NCBI GenBank assembly: GCA_003021015.1
Contig: PXRK01000039.1
Coordinates: forward strand, 1 to 51,246
Reading direction: 5' to 3'
From: Halobacteriales archaeon QS_4_66_20
Lineage (GTDB): Archaea > Halobacteriota > Halobacteria > Halobacteriales > Haloarculaceae
Length of the DNA stretch: 51,246 bases
Position 1 is the first letter of the stretch. Each line of letters begins with the position of its first letter. This document shows positions 42,404-50,966 of the stretch, one piece after another. The translations under genes and the position numbers were made by a program. The notes under the pieces were generated by a model, which was not told where the DNA came from, did not search any database, and worked only from the letters and a program-made list of their open reading frames with translations.

Positions 42404-43414
42404 ATGGATCGTGAACGCCTCGGGAAAGTCGCTGCTGGCGTGATCGGCGCGCTCGTCGTGGTAGCTGCGCTGCTCTGGCTTTCCGGCGTCGTCGGCGTGC
42501 CGGACGCCGGACTGGAGCACAACAGCTGGGGCGAGGTCGACGACGAGCGCATCGAGATTCTGACGACAGTCTGGATCGACAACCCCAACCCGTTGGGCAG
42601 CGAGAGTGACGTCGAGTACGAGGTCGAACTCGCCGGCGTGCAGCTGGCTGCGGGCAACGAGACCGGCGTCGACGTGCCCCCTGGCCGATCCACCAGGACG
42701 TTCAGTACCGATGTCGACTCCCAGCAGATCCAGCCGTGGTGGAGCCGGCACCTCTCCAACGGCGAAGTGAGCACGCTCGTCGTCGACACGACGGCCCACA
42801 CCTCGGTCGGCCCGTTCCCGGTCTCGCGGTCCGACACCTACGAGGAGGAGATCGACACCGACATCGAGGGGGCGCTCGACCGTGGGTTCTCCCAGTTCGA
42901 GGGGAGCTACACCGCCGACACCGGTGCACCCGACTGGACCGAGATCGACCCGACGGTCGAGGTCGAGAACGTGACGGCCCGCTGGGGTGAGGTGACGAAC
43001 GAAACGAGCGAGCTGGCCGTGACGGTCCGCATCCGCAACCCGAACCGCTACCCGATCCCCGTCCCGGGGTTCACCGGGAGCGTCGCGTTCAACGGCGTCC
43101 CTGTGGCGGACTGGGAGGCCGACGACGTCGAACTCCGCAACGTCTCCGAGGACGCGCTGATCGACAGCGGCGAGGCCGAACAGCGGACGTTCCTGATCGA
43201 GATGGACAACGGCAACCTGCCCGAGTGGTTCCGGACACACGTCGACAACGGGGAGTACACGCGGGTTGTCGTCTCCGGGAGCTTCGCACTGACGGTCGAC
43301 GGCTACGAGGTGACGCTCCCGCCCGGGGGCCCCGGAATCACCTGCGAGTTCGACCTGACGACGTCGATCTTCGTCGACCAGGAGGGCGGGATGTCGTTCG
43401 ACCGCTGCCAGTGA
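42404..43414 (+). CDS. Membrane-anchored protein with two LEA-type-2 (WHy) domains, paralogue 2
   Basis: The 336-aa product starts at ATG 42404 (MDRERLGKVAAGVIGALVVV). It copies paralogue 1 nearly motif for motif: EHNSWGEVDDERIEILTTVW, IDNPNPLG, VENVTARWGEVTNETSELAV, GITCEFDLTTSIFVDQEG. It lacks the Asp/Gly-rich tail and ends at FDRCQ. The two are a recent tandem duplication separated by 63 bp, so possibly co-transcribed. Confidence 0.88.
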   Translation: MDRERLGKVAAGVIGALVVVAALLWLSGVVGVPDAGLEHNSWGEVDDERIEILTTVWIDNPNPLGSESDVEYEVELAGVQLAAGNETGVDVPPGRSTRTFSTDVDSQQIQPWWSRHLSNGEVSTLVVDTTAHTSVGPFPVSRSDTYEEEIDTDIEGALDRGFSQFEGSYTADTGAPDWTEIDPTVEVENVTARWGEVTNETSELAVTVRIRNPNRYPIPVPGFTGSVAFNGVPVADWEADDVELRNVSEDALIDSGEAEQRTFLIEMDNGNLPEWFRTHVDNGEYTRVVVSGSFALTVDGYEVTLPPGGPGITCEFDLTTSIFVDQEGGMSFDRCQ

Positions 43415-43513
43415 CGGTGACGGACGCGACACCGAACTCCGAATCCACGGTCCAGTTGCTGCTGGCGAAACGGAGAGCTGTCATTTATATGTTCACGAGG
43501 CGCACCCGGAGAC

Positions 43514-43729
43514 ATGGACGAACAACAGAACCCGTTCGAAAGCCGAGCAGTACGCGGAGCGATCGGCCTCGCGAGCGGGCTCATGATCGCGATGGTCGCC
43601 CTCTTTTTCTTCGAGGGAACGATGCAGCTGTTTATGCTCGGGTTCGCGGCGTTCGACGCCGTGTTCACGCCGTACATGCTGAAGAAGGCGACTGTCCAGC
43701 AAGGGCGGGAGGGGGACCCAACAGCCTGA
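43514..43729 (+). CDS. Small two-helix membrane protein
   Basis: The 71-aa product starts at ATG 43514 (MDEQQNPFESRAVRGAIGLA). Two hydrophobic helices are visible (LASGLMIAMVALFFFEGTM and LFMLGFAAFDAVFTPYML), with a basic/acidic tail. The stop overlaps the next ATG by one base (TGATG), so it is coupled to the PUA gene. Function is unknown. Confidence 0.7.
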   Translation: MDEQQNPFESRAVRGAIGLASGLMIAMVALFFFEGTMQLFMLGFAAFDAVFTPYMLKKATVQQGREGDPTA

Positions 43730-44142
43730 TGACGGCACTCGACGAACTACGGAAAGTTGCCGACTACCAGTTCGGGGCGGGTGCGGGGGACGTGCTGTTG
43801 CCGGCCGAGGAGGCGCTGTCGGTGACCCGTACCAGTTCGGGCCGTCCGCGACAGATCCACGCGGCGGACGGGAACCGGCTGGCGACCTACGGCACCGACG
43901 GCCGGTTCCGCCTGGGACTGGCTGGCGGCCGACGCCTGCAGGCGGGGTTCGTCCGCGACGGTCGCAACGCCTTCGCGAAGTTCGTCCGGCGTGCCGACGA
44001 CCGGATCCGGCCCCGTGACGAGGTGCTGGTCGAACACGAAGACGGCTCGCTACTCGCAGTGGGGCGCGCCGAACTCTCCGGCGAAGGGATGGTCGATTTC
44101 GAGTCCGGGATGGCCGTCCACGTCCGGGACAGTACCGGGTGA
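43729..44142 (+). CDS. PUA-domain protein, probable RNA binding
   Basis: The ATG at 43729 overlaps the preceding stop; 137 aa (MTALDELRKVADYQFGAGAG). The C-terminal ~80 residues are a PUA domain (RRADDRIRPRDEVLVEHEDG, AVGRAELSGEGMVDFESGMA, then VHVRD). The N-terminal helix resembles the linker before PUA in archaeal tRNA-guanine transglycosylase partners. It probably binds structured RNA, perhaps with a tRNA-modifying enzyme. The stop sits in a degenerate repeat word (TGATACTGATTG). Confidence 0.75.
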   Translation: MTALDELRKVADYQFGAGAGDVLLPAEEALSVTRTSSGRPRQIHAADGNRLATYGTDGRFRLGLAGGRRLQAGFVRDGRNAFAKFVRRADDRIRPRDEVLVEHEDGSLLAVGRAELSGEGMVDFESGMAVHVRDSTG

Positions 44143-44237
44143 TACTGATTGCTGTTGGCCGGGATCGACCGCACCACAGTTATCCGATCTGATAGGGCGA
44201 CCACAATTATTAACTACTCATATTCTATGTATTGAGT

Positions 44238-45316
44238 ATGGGAAACAGGGAGGCGACACGACGGGACGTCATCAAAGCAAGCGTAGCACTCACAAGCGTC
44301 GGCACGGCAGGGGGGCTGAGCGGCTGTCTGGGGGGCGACGACGACGGCGGGAACGGAAACGGGAATGGAAACGGAAACGGCAACGGGGGCAACGAACCCC
44401 CACTCGATTACTCGCAGGGTCCCGACGCCGTCACGGCGAAATCGACGGCGATGATGGACATGAACTTCCAGCAGTTCCTCAACGACGAGGGCCTCAAGAC
44501 GATCCTCGAAGCCAGTGCAGAAAGCGGGACTGGCGGGGGGCTGGAGGAACAGATGGACCGGGTCGAGAGCGAGCAGGGGATCCCGAATCGATGGGTGGAA
44601 ACATGAACGTCCAGCCCGACGCCTACAGTGGGAGCATCGCCTGGACGGAGTTCTCTCAGGAGGAGTTCGTCACCCTGCTCGAGGAGAACGTCACCGGCGA
44701 GATCACCGAGAGCGAGTACGAGGGGACCACGCTGTACACGGAGTCGGAGAGCGGTCAGGTCACAGCGTACCTCGGCGGCGGCGCCGTGACCTTCGGGAGC
44801 GAGGACGCCGTCACCGACACCATCGACCTCGCGGCCGGCAACGCCGACCCCTTCAGCGGCGAGGCGCGATCCCTCTACGAAGAGACACGGGACGGCCCGG
44901 CCCAGTTCGTCGCCCAGTTCCCCGACATCGAGGAGGAGATGTCCGGGGGCCAGGATGGGGGCGGCGAAATGCAATTCCAGGGGCTCCTGACACAGGTGAC
45001 GTGGGTGTCGGGGTCGTTCCTCTACGACGCCGGGGACAACAACAAGGGGATGACGATGAACGTCCGGTTCGACAACGAGGACGCCGCCACGCAGACCCAG
45101 CAGTTCATGACCCAGCTCCTCCAGCAGTACCAGGCCCAGCTGGAGCAAAGCCAGAACGAGTCCAACCAGCAGCTGGCCGAAACCCTCTCGAAGATGTCGG
45201 CGTCCCAGAACGGGCGAACGGTCGCGATCAGCTACGAGGACACCGTCGAGAACTGGGCCGCCTCCATCCGGTCAGGGGCCGCTTCCGCCGGGGGCGGACC
45301 GCCGGCCGGCGGCTGA
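44238..45316 (+). pseudogene. Tat-type lipoprotein gene split by a frameshift
   Basis: From ATG 44238 the frame encodes a Tat lipoprotein signal (TRRDVIKASVALTSVGTAGG, then LSGCLGG lipobox), an Asn/Gly linker and a domain to IPNRWVET, stopping at 44606. The matching continuation, GDPESMGGNMNVQPDAYSGS onward to 45316, is in another frame. The join lies near 44580-44590. A loss of a few bases in ..GI-DPES.. would explain it. The downstream part is acidic and Gln-rich with no known motif. It could also be a sequencing or assembly error, or a programmed shift. The promoter has an AT-rich tract just before the ATG. Confidence 0.75.
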
Positions 45317-45438
45317 TCCTCGACGGCTGGGGTCCACCCAGCCCGGATAGCGAGTGCTACCGGGTGGCCGGATCAAGGCTCGTGGGTACCCGACGGGGTC
45401 CGGGAGTAGCTCCGGGGGCAGACGTCGGGCGTGCCAGA

Positions 45439-46545
45439 TCAGGTCTTCAGCCCGCTGCCGGTCAGCGGCACCACGACGTCTTCTCCGTCGTCGATCTCGC
45501 TGGCCTCGCGCAGCGTTTCCAGTGCTGCGGGGGCGACTGCACACGTCGGTTCCGTGTAGAAGCCACTGCGGTGGAGTTGTTCCAGGTGGCGCTTCGTCGC
45601 CGCCTCGTCGACCGCTACGGCGTCACCGCCCGAGTCCTCGATAGCATCGAGAATCTGCCCGCGGCGGGCCGGCGCTGTGATCTGGATGCCGTCGGCGGCC
45701 GCGTTCCCGCCCGCCGCTGCCGTCTCGCCGTGCCGGGCCGCGACGATCGGCGCGGCGCCGGCGGCCTGCGCGCCGTACAGGCGCGGTATATCGTCGATCC
45801 AGCCAGCCCCAGCGAGCAGCCGGAACCCCCGGTAGGCACCCAGAAACAGCGTGCCGTGGCCCAGCGGCGTCACGACGGCGTCGGGGGCGTCCCAGCCGCG
45901 CTGGGCGACGATTTCGAACGCGACCGTGGCGGTCCCGGCGAAGAACGAGGGATTCCAGGCGTGGCTCGCGTACCAGCCGCCGTCGGCGACGGCGTCGATG
46001 CAGGCGTCCGTGACCGCCTGGCGGTCGCCCTCGACGCGCACCACGTCGGCGCCGGCCCGCTCGATGGCCCGGAGTTTCGCCGCCTTGACGTTCGCCGGGA
46101 CGTAGATTTCGGCGTCGATCCCCGCCCGGGCGGCGTAGGTGGCGACCGCCGCGCCGGCGTTGCCCGAGGAGTCCTCGAGCACCCAGTCGACGCCCAGCGC
46201 GTCGGCCAGCGAGAGCATCACCGCCGCGCCGCGATCCTTGAAGCTCCCGGTCGGGAACAGCGATTCCAGTTTGAACGCCGCGTTCCAGTCGGGAGCGTCG
46301 ACCAGCGGCGTCCACCCTTCGCCGAGCGTCACGCGGCGGTCGGCCGGCAGCGCCGAGTCGAACGTCCAGAGCCCGCGGTCGCGGTCGGGACGGGCTGGCG
46401 GCTCCGGACGATCGCCCTCGTCGCCGTCGAGCGAGCGTGAGCCCTCTGCAAAGTCGAGCGCGTGCCCACACTCGCACCGCCAGGGAGCGCCCGCGGACAG
46501 CTCGTAGGTCCGGCCGCAGTCGCGACACTCGTACACGGGAATCAC
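45439..46545 (-). CDS. thrC: Threonine synthase-family PLP enzyme
   Basis: The 368-aa product starts at GTG 46545 ([20 protein letters not shown]). A zinc ribbon (CRDC, CEC) precedes the enzyme body. The PLP lysine is present as Lys103 in [49 protein letters not shown] and LTGSGLKT complete the fold-type-II pattern. It converts O-phosphohomoserine to threonine, or acts on a related substrate. It overlaps the hjc stop by four bases (GTGA), so both are co-translated. Compare the lysine-less relative at 17061. Confidence 0.85.
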   Translation of the reverse strand: MIPVYECRDCGRTYELSAGAPWRCECGHALDFAEGSRSLDGDEGDRPEPPARPDRDRGLWTFDSALPADRRVTLGEGWTPLVDAPDWNAAFKLESLFPTGSFKDRGAAVMLSLADALGVDWVLEDSSGNAGAAVATYAARAGIDAEIYVPANVKAAKLRAIERAGADVVRVEGDRQAVTDACIDAVADGGWYASHAWNPSFFAGTATVAFEIVAQRGWDAPDAVVTPLGHGTLFLGAYRGFRLLAGAGWIDDIPRLYGAQAAGAAPIVAARHGETAAAGGNAAADGIQITAPARRGQILDAIEDSGGDAVAVDEAATKRHLEQLHRSGFYTEPTCAVAPAALETLREASEIDDGEDVVVPLTGSGLKT

Positions 46546-47075
46546 CCGAGCATTTCGACGCCCTCGTCGATCGAGAGGTCGCCGCGGTCGATCGCTTCGA
46601 GGATCTGGCGGATACCCTCGCTATCGCGTTCCTCCTCGTCGCCGTCGTCGTCCTCCCCGATTTCGGCGAGGGTCATCTTCTCGGAGTGGCCGATGAACTC
46701 CTCGAAGTCGACGCCTTCGGCGAGGGCTTTCCCGCGTTTCACCCGGTAGTTGCCGCCGTCGGTCTTGTAGAGGTCGTCGGGGTGAAAGAAGTACCAGTCC
46801 TCGTGGTCGAACCGGACGCCGATGCGGGGTTTCGCGCCGAAGTTCCGCGAGAAGTACACCAGCGCGTACACCTCCTCGCCGTCGAGGTAGATCTTGTCGC
46901 CCGCCGCCGACTTCGCTTCGATGGCGTAGAAAATATCGCCGTTGCCCGCGAGCACGTCCGGGAGCTCGCGCTCGGTTGCGCTGCCGCTCGCGGGCGCGCG
47001 CATCACCGCGAACCCCGCCTCGTCGAGCCTGTTGACCAGCTCCCGCTCACGCCGGTCGCCTTTCGCGTTCGACAT
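46542..47075 (-). CDS. hjc: Holliday junction resolvase
   Basis: I used the ATG at 47075 ([20 protein letters not shown]), 177 aa. The archaeal Hjc catalytic residues are visible: Glu in RERELV, Asp40 in ELPDVL, Glu53 and Lys55 in AIEAKS. The C-terminal ~40 residues are acidic and probably structural ([20 protein letters not shown]). It cleaves four-way DNA junctions in recombination. An interspersed repeat lies upstream. Confidence 0.9.
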   Translation of the reverse strand: MSNAKGDRRERELVNRLDEAGFAVMRAPASGSATERELPDVLAGNGDIFYAIEAKSAAGDKIYLDGEEVYALVYFSRNFGAKPRIGVRFDHEDWYFFHPDDLYKTDGGNYRVKRGKALAEGVDFEEFIGHSEKMTLAEIGEDDDGDEEERDSEGIRQILEAIDRGDLSIDEGVEMLG

Positions 47076-47158
47076 TGCACCACAGTCGCCGCGGGACGAA
47101 CTTAAATCGACTGCCGTCGAGTCGACGCAACCGCCGACGCTGACCGGACCACCGCCGC

Positions 47159-47466
47159 GTTCCTGCCGGTGAGACGTGCGACCGAGTTCCTGCCGGCGAA
47201 CCAACCGCCAGGTTCCTGCCGGCGAACCAACCGCTAGGTTCCTGCCGGCTACACAAACCACGCCCCTGGCGGACTGAAAGGGCGAGGGAGCCTCCTCGTG
47301 AGCGAAGCGAGCGAGGGCTCGGAAGTCGCAGCCCGCGCAGCGAAGCGAGCAGGACCGTCTTCCGGCGTCGCGGTCGCTGAGCAGGCCCTATCCGAACGAA
47401 CGCAGTGAGTGAGGATATCCTGCTCAGCGGGAGCCGCGAGGCGACCGAGGGCTTTCTGCGTCACGC
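47159..47466 (-). repeat. Interspersed block-plus-array repeat, copy 2
   Basis: Read on the minus strand: AGAAAGCCCTCGG (about 47460), a palindromic GC-rich stretch with the shared GTGAGTGAGGATATCC word on the other strand, then the block CGCCCTTTCAGTCCGCCAGGG (47264-47287). Four units of 26 or 27 bp follow to 47159, each ending GCCGGCAGGAAC or CACCGGCAGGAAC. The plus-strand boundaries are 47238, 47212, 47186 and 47159. Confidence 0.85.
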
Positions 47467-47492
47467 CCTCTTCACAGACACAATACCTTCCG

Positions 47493-47879
47493 TTACGCCA
47501 CTCTCGCAACAGCCTCGATTTCGACGACCATCTCGGGGTCGATCAGCCGCTGGACCTCGACCATCGAGGTAGCGGGCCGGGCTTCCCCGAACGCCTCGCC
47601 GTGTGCTTTGCCGATCTTCTCCCACTGCTCGATGTCGGTGACGTACATCCGGGTGCGGATCACGTCGTCGAGGCTCGCGCCGGCCGTTTCGAGCGCCGTC
47701 TCGATGTTCGCGATGGCCTGTTTCGCCTGGGCGTACGGGTCGCTGGCGCCGACGAGGTTGCCGTCGTCGTCGGTCGCCGTCGTGCCCGAGACCTGAATCT
47801 CGTCGCCGACGCGGACTGCCCGCGAGTAGCCGACCTCCGATTCCCACTCCGACCCCGAGGAGACGCGCTCTCGCTCCAT
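47493..47879 (-). CDS. ridA: RidA/YjgF family protein
   Basis: The 128-aa product starts at ATG 47879 ([20 protein letters not shown]). The imine-binding Arg101 ([10 protein letters not shown]) and Glu120 (MVVEIEAVA) are in the expected places. It probably hydrolyses reactive enamine/imine intermediates from PLP enzymes such as threonine dehydratase. It is bracketed by two inverted copies of an interspersed repeat. Confidence 0.9.
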   Translation of the reverse strand: MERERVSSGSEWESEVGYSRAVRVGDEIQVSGTTATDDDGNLVGASDPYAQAKQAIANIETALETAGASLDDVIRTRMYVTDIEQWEKIGKAHGEAFGEARPATSMVEVQRLIDPEMVVEIEAVARVA

Positions 47880-47983
47880 ACGCGGCGCTCGGATGGCGAC
47901 ATGAAAAATGGCGCGATCTGTGGGGAGAGGGTGGCTCGCGCTGTTAGCTAGGAACCGTGGCTTCTGTAACGATCTTCGGATCG

Positions 47984-48127
47984 AAGAAAGCCCTCGGCGC
48001 GCTCGCCTCCGGTTCGGCGAGCCCGCCTCGCCCTTTCAGTCCGCCAGGGGCGTAGACTGTTGAGATAGCAGAAATTCGGTAGAACGCTGAGCCGGCAGAA
48101 ACCCGCGGCTTGTCGGTCAGTCGAAAC
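47984..48127 (+). repeat. Interspersed block-plus-array repeat, copy 3
   Basis: GAAGAAAGCCCTCGGCG (47984 on), a short GC-rich stretch, the block CGCCCTTTCAGTCCGCCAGGG (48025-48049), then three units of 26, 27 and 25 bp. Their ends read ATAGCAGAAAT, GCCGGCAGAAAC and GTCAGTCGAAAC. The array stops ~35 bp short of the LVIVD gene's stop. It is inverted with respect to copy 2 across ridA. Confidence 0.8.
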
Positions 48128-48163
48128 AGCGGAAAAATCAATCCGTAAACAGTTCCGAATCGA

Positions 48164-49714
48164 CTACTCGTCGTCTTCGTCGCTGCCGAGACGGCGCGAG
48201 AGCATGTAGCCCGCGCCGCCGATGGCCGTCAGCGCGCCGCCGATGCCGAAGCCCGGCCCGTCGTCGTCAGCCGAGTCGTCGTTCTCCGTTTCCGTCGGCG
48301 ATTCGCCGCCGTTTTCGCCGCCATTCTCGCTGCTGTTTTCGCCGCCGTTCTCCGTCCCGTTCTCGCCACCGTTGCCGCTGCCGTTCTCGCCGCCGTTCCC
48401 GCCTGTACCGAGCAGTTCGGCTGGCGAGTTGGTCAGGTCTGGCGGGTCGGGCTGTTCGCCCGCGCGGTCGGGGAACGTGAACAGCCTCCCCTGCAGCGGT
48501 TCCCGCCGGTTGCTCTCGGTCGGCGGGTTGGCGCTGCTGCCGACAAAGAACTCGCCGGGGGCGGCCGCCTGCGCGGTCCAGAAGCACGTCTCGGTCGGCT
48601 CGCGCCACCACGCGAGCTCCTGCGGGTTGGCGGGGTCGCTGACGTCGTGGATCTTGACGCCGCCGAAGTACCAGGAGGTGTACAGCCGGCCGTCGACGAT
48701 GTCGCAGTTGTGGGAGGTCGTGAAGTAGCCGCTCCGGTTCTGGTCGTGGGCCTCCGGCGGGTCGATGTGCGCGAGGTGTTCGGCGTTCTCCGTGTCGCTG
48801 ACGTCGTACAGGTCGATGCCGCCGGCGCCACCCTCGCCCGACCCGGTCGACCAGGACTCCTTGCCCACGACCAGCACGGTGCCGTCGTCGTTGACCTGGG
48901 CGTAGTGGGCGTTGCCCGGCGGGATGAACGATTCGAGGCGACTCTCGCTGCGCTCGATCCCGGTGAGCTCCTCGTGGGTGTAATCGCCCACGCGGTCGAG
49001 GAGTTCGGGGCTCTCCGGGTCGCTCACGTCGACGATGAACGTGCCGGCGTCCCAGTACGGCAGGTACGCGATCCCATCCTGGACGTACGCGTCGTGGAGG
49101 ATGCGCTGGCCGAGCGGCACGTCGGCCCACCGCTCATCGGCGTCGACGGGCGACCACCGCGCGACTTCCTCGGGGTCGTCGTCGGTCACGTCGTACATCA
49201 CCAGCGGGAACCGCTCCTCCTGCCTGATGAGGCCGCTGCCGACCAGGTAGACGATCCCGTCCTCGAAGTAGGAGTTGTGCGTGTAGAACAGGTCGCCGAC
49301 GCTGGCGACCTGCTGTGGGTCCGCGGGGTCGCTGACGTCGAACAACGCGAAGCCCTGCGCACTCCCCTCGGTTGGCTGGGCCGGGCCGGAGACGACCACC
49401 CGGTCCTCCCAGGGCCAGATGTCCCACAGCGTCTGGAGGGTCGCGGAGCCGCCGAGGTCGATCCCCCGGCGCTCGGCGAGCACATCGAGGGACTCGGGGT
49501 CCGAGATGTCGACGACCGCGAAGCCGTCGTTGGCGGCGACGTAGGCAATCTCGCCGTCGTGGTGGACGGCCGCGTCGCGGGCACCGTCGATCTCGACTGA
49601 ATCCAGCGGTTCGAACGGCTCGTCCTGTGGTCCGGTTCCAGCGACAGCAGTGCCGGCCAGTGTCGGGAGGGCCACGGCGCCAGCACTCGCCTTCAGCAGG
49701 GTTCGTCGGCGCAT
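48164..49714 (-). CDS. LVIVD-repeat exoprotein with Tat signal and PGF-CTERM anchor
   Basis: The 516-aa product starts at ATG 49714. RRRTLLKASAGAVALPTLAG is a Tat signal. LVIVD-type repeats (GFALFDVSDPADPQQVASVG, TFIVDVSDPESPELLDRVGD, VKIHDVSDPANPQELAWW) build a beta-propeller up to about residue 410. An Asn/Gly/Glu-rich repetitive linker (NGGENG units, about 425-480) follows. The tail DDDGPGFGIGGALTAIGGAG, YMLSRR is a PGF-CTERM signal. It is probably a lipid-anchored surface protein; the role is unknown. It parallels the propeller at 37085. Confidence 0.9.
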   Translation of the reverse strand: MRRRTLLKASAGAVALPTLAGTAVAGTGPQDEPFEPLDSVEIDGARDAAVHHDGEIAYVAANDGFAVVDISDPESLDVLAERRGIDLGGSATLQTLWDIWPWEDRVVVSGPAQPTEGSAQGFALFDVSDPADPQQVASVGDLFYTHNSYFEDGIVYLVGSGLIRQEERFPLVMYDVTDDDPEEVARWSPVDADERWADVPLGQRILHDAYVQDGIAYLPYWDAGTFIVDVSDPESPELLDRVGDYTHEELTGIERSESRLESFIPPGNAHYAQVNDDGTVLVVGKESWSTGSGEGGAGGIDLYDVSDTENAEHLAHIDPPEAHDQNRSGYFTTSHNCDIVDGRLYTSWYFGGVKIHDVSDPANPQELAWWREPTETCFWTAQAAAPGEFFVGSSANPPTESNRREPLQGRLFTFPDRAGEQPDPPDLTNSPAELLGTGGNGGENGSGNGGENGTENGGENSSENGGENGGESPTETENDDSADDDGPGFGIGGALTAIGGAGYMLSRRLGSDEDDE

Positions 49715-49897
49715 GGTCGTAGGACGACTCGACCGGATAAGTATCCACGGAACTGTTTCCAGGACAGAAATCTATCCTGTCGCCCTCCGAGCCCAACACG
49801 TGGGTGACAAAGTGGTACTGCGGGGTAAAACAGTTTCGCCGCAGTTGTCAATGTCAAAACCGGTAGGCTAACCACAGATGCACTCCCAGGAGTACGT

Positions 49898-50857
49898 ATG
49901 AGCGAAACAGTACTGGTGACCGGCGGAACCGGCTTCATCGGCTCGTACGCCGTCGCGGACCTGCTCGACCAGGGCCACGACGTCGTCGCCTACGACATCT
50001 CGACGGACACGGAGATCCTCGAACAGCTCGGTGTCGCCGAGGAGACGACCGTCCGGCGCGGCGACCTCGCGGATCCGACAGACGTCGTCCGGGCGGTCGA
50101 GGATACCGGCGCGACCCGTATCGTCCACCTCGGGGCGCTGCTGACGACGACCGCGCGCGAGAATCCCCGCGCGGCCGCGGAGGTCAACATCATGGGGACG
50201 AACAACGTCTTCGAGGCCGCGCGGACCCTCGACGACCAGATCAAGCGCGTCGCGTGGGCGTCCTCGGCCGCGGTGTACGCCCCGCCACACAACTACGACG
50301 CCGAGTGGGTCGACGAGGACGAACTCGTCTACCCCGACACGCTGTACGGCGCGACAAAGGAGTACAATGAACACCAGGCTCGCGTCTACCACGGGGACTA
50401 CGGCCTCGACCACGTCGCGCTCCGTCCCACGGTCGCCTACGGCCCCTACCGCGAGACCGGCGGGTCGGCGTTCCTCGCGAACATCATCGAGAAGCCCGCG
50501 CTCGGGGAGTCCTACAGCGTCGAGTACGGCGACCAGGCGATCGACTGGCAGCACGTCGAGGACATCGCCCAGGCGTTCCGGCGGGCCGCGTTCGCGCCCG
50601 AGGAAGACCTCACCCAGCGCGTCTACAACGTCCGCGGCGTGCTCGCGACGGTCCAGGAGGCCGCCGACACTGTCAGGGAGATTATGCCCGACGCCGACAT
50701 CGAGGTCTCGGGCGAGGGCGAACTGCCCTGGACCCAGAACCTCGACATGACGAAAGCCCGGGAGGATCTCGGCTACGAGGTGCAGTACGACCTCGAGAGC
50801 GGCTTCCGGAAGTACATCAACGTCCTGCGGGAGGACGCCGGGCTCGATCCGGTCTGA
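49898..50857 (+). CDS. NAD-dependent epimerase/dehydratase
   Basis: The 319-aa product starts at ATG 49898 (MSETVLVTGGTGFIGSYAVA). GGTGFIGS is the NAD-binding motif. The catalytic YxxxK is YGATKEYNE, after WASSAAVYAPP (Ser). LRPTVAYGPYRETGGSAFLA is the usual substrate-loop region. It is an extended short-chain dehydrogenase, likely acting on nucleotide sugars for glycan or surface-layer synthesis; the substrate is unknown. Its stop is followed directly by a 49-bp dispersed repeat. Confidence 0.9.
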   Translation: MSETVLVTGGTGFIGSYAVADLLDQGHDVVAYDISTDTEILEQLGVAEETTVRRGDLADPTDVVRAVEDTGATRIVHLGALLTTTARENPRAAAEVNIMGTNNVFEAARTLDDQIKRVAWASSAAVYAPPHNYDAEWVDEDELVYPDTLYGATKEYNEHQARVYHGDYGLDHVALRPTVAYGPYRETGGSAFLANIIEKPALGESYSVEYGDQAIDWQHVEDIAQAFRRAAFAPEEDLTQRVYNVRGVLATVQEAADTVREIMPDADIEVSGEGELPWTQNLDMTKAREDLGYEVQYDLESGFRKYINVLREDAGLDPV

Positions 50858-50906
50858 TAGCGGCGGTTTCACGGCCCGAAACTGGCGTCTAAGGAATACC
50901 CGGCGG
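50858..50906 (-). repeat. 49-bp dispersed repeat, second copy of the family 3 core
   Basis: Read on the minus strand it matches 29852-29900 in 45 of 49 positions; the differences cluster in one four-base patch. It starts at the base after the epimerase stop codon. The family 3 terminal repeats are not present here. Confidence 0.75.
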
Positions 50907-50966
50907 GAACCGACGGCAGGGGGGTCCAGCGAGAGCTTATGGTTCTGGAATCGGATACTGTGACCC

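Noticed and set aside
47159..47263. CRISPR array in the ~26-bp units
   Set aside because: Units are too short, the variable part is ~15 bp and two units are nearly identical throughout; no cas genes in the window.
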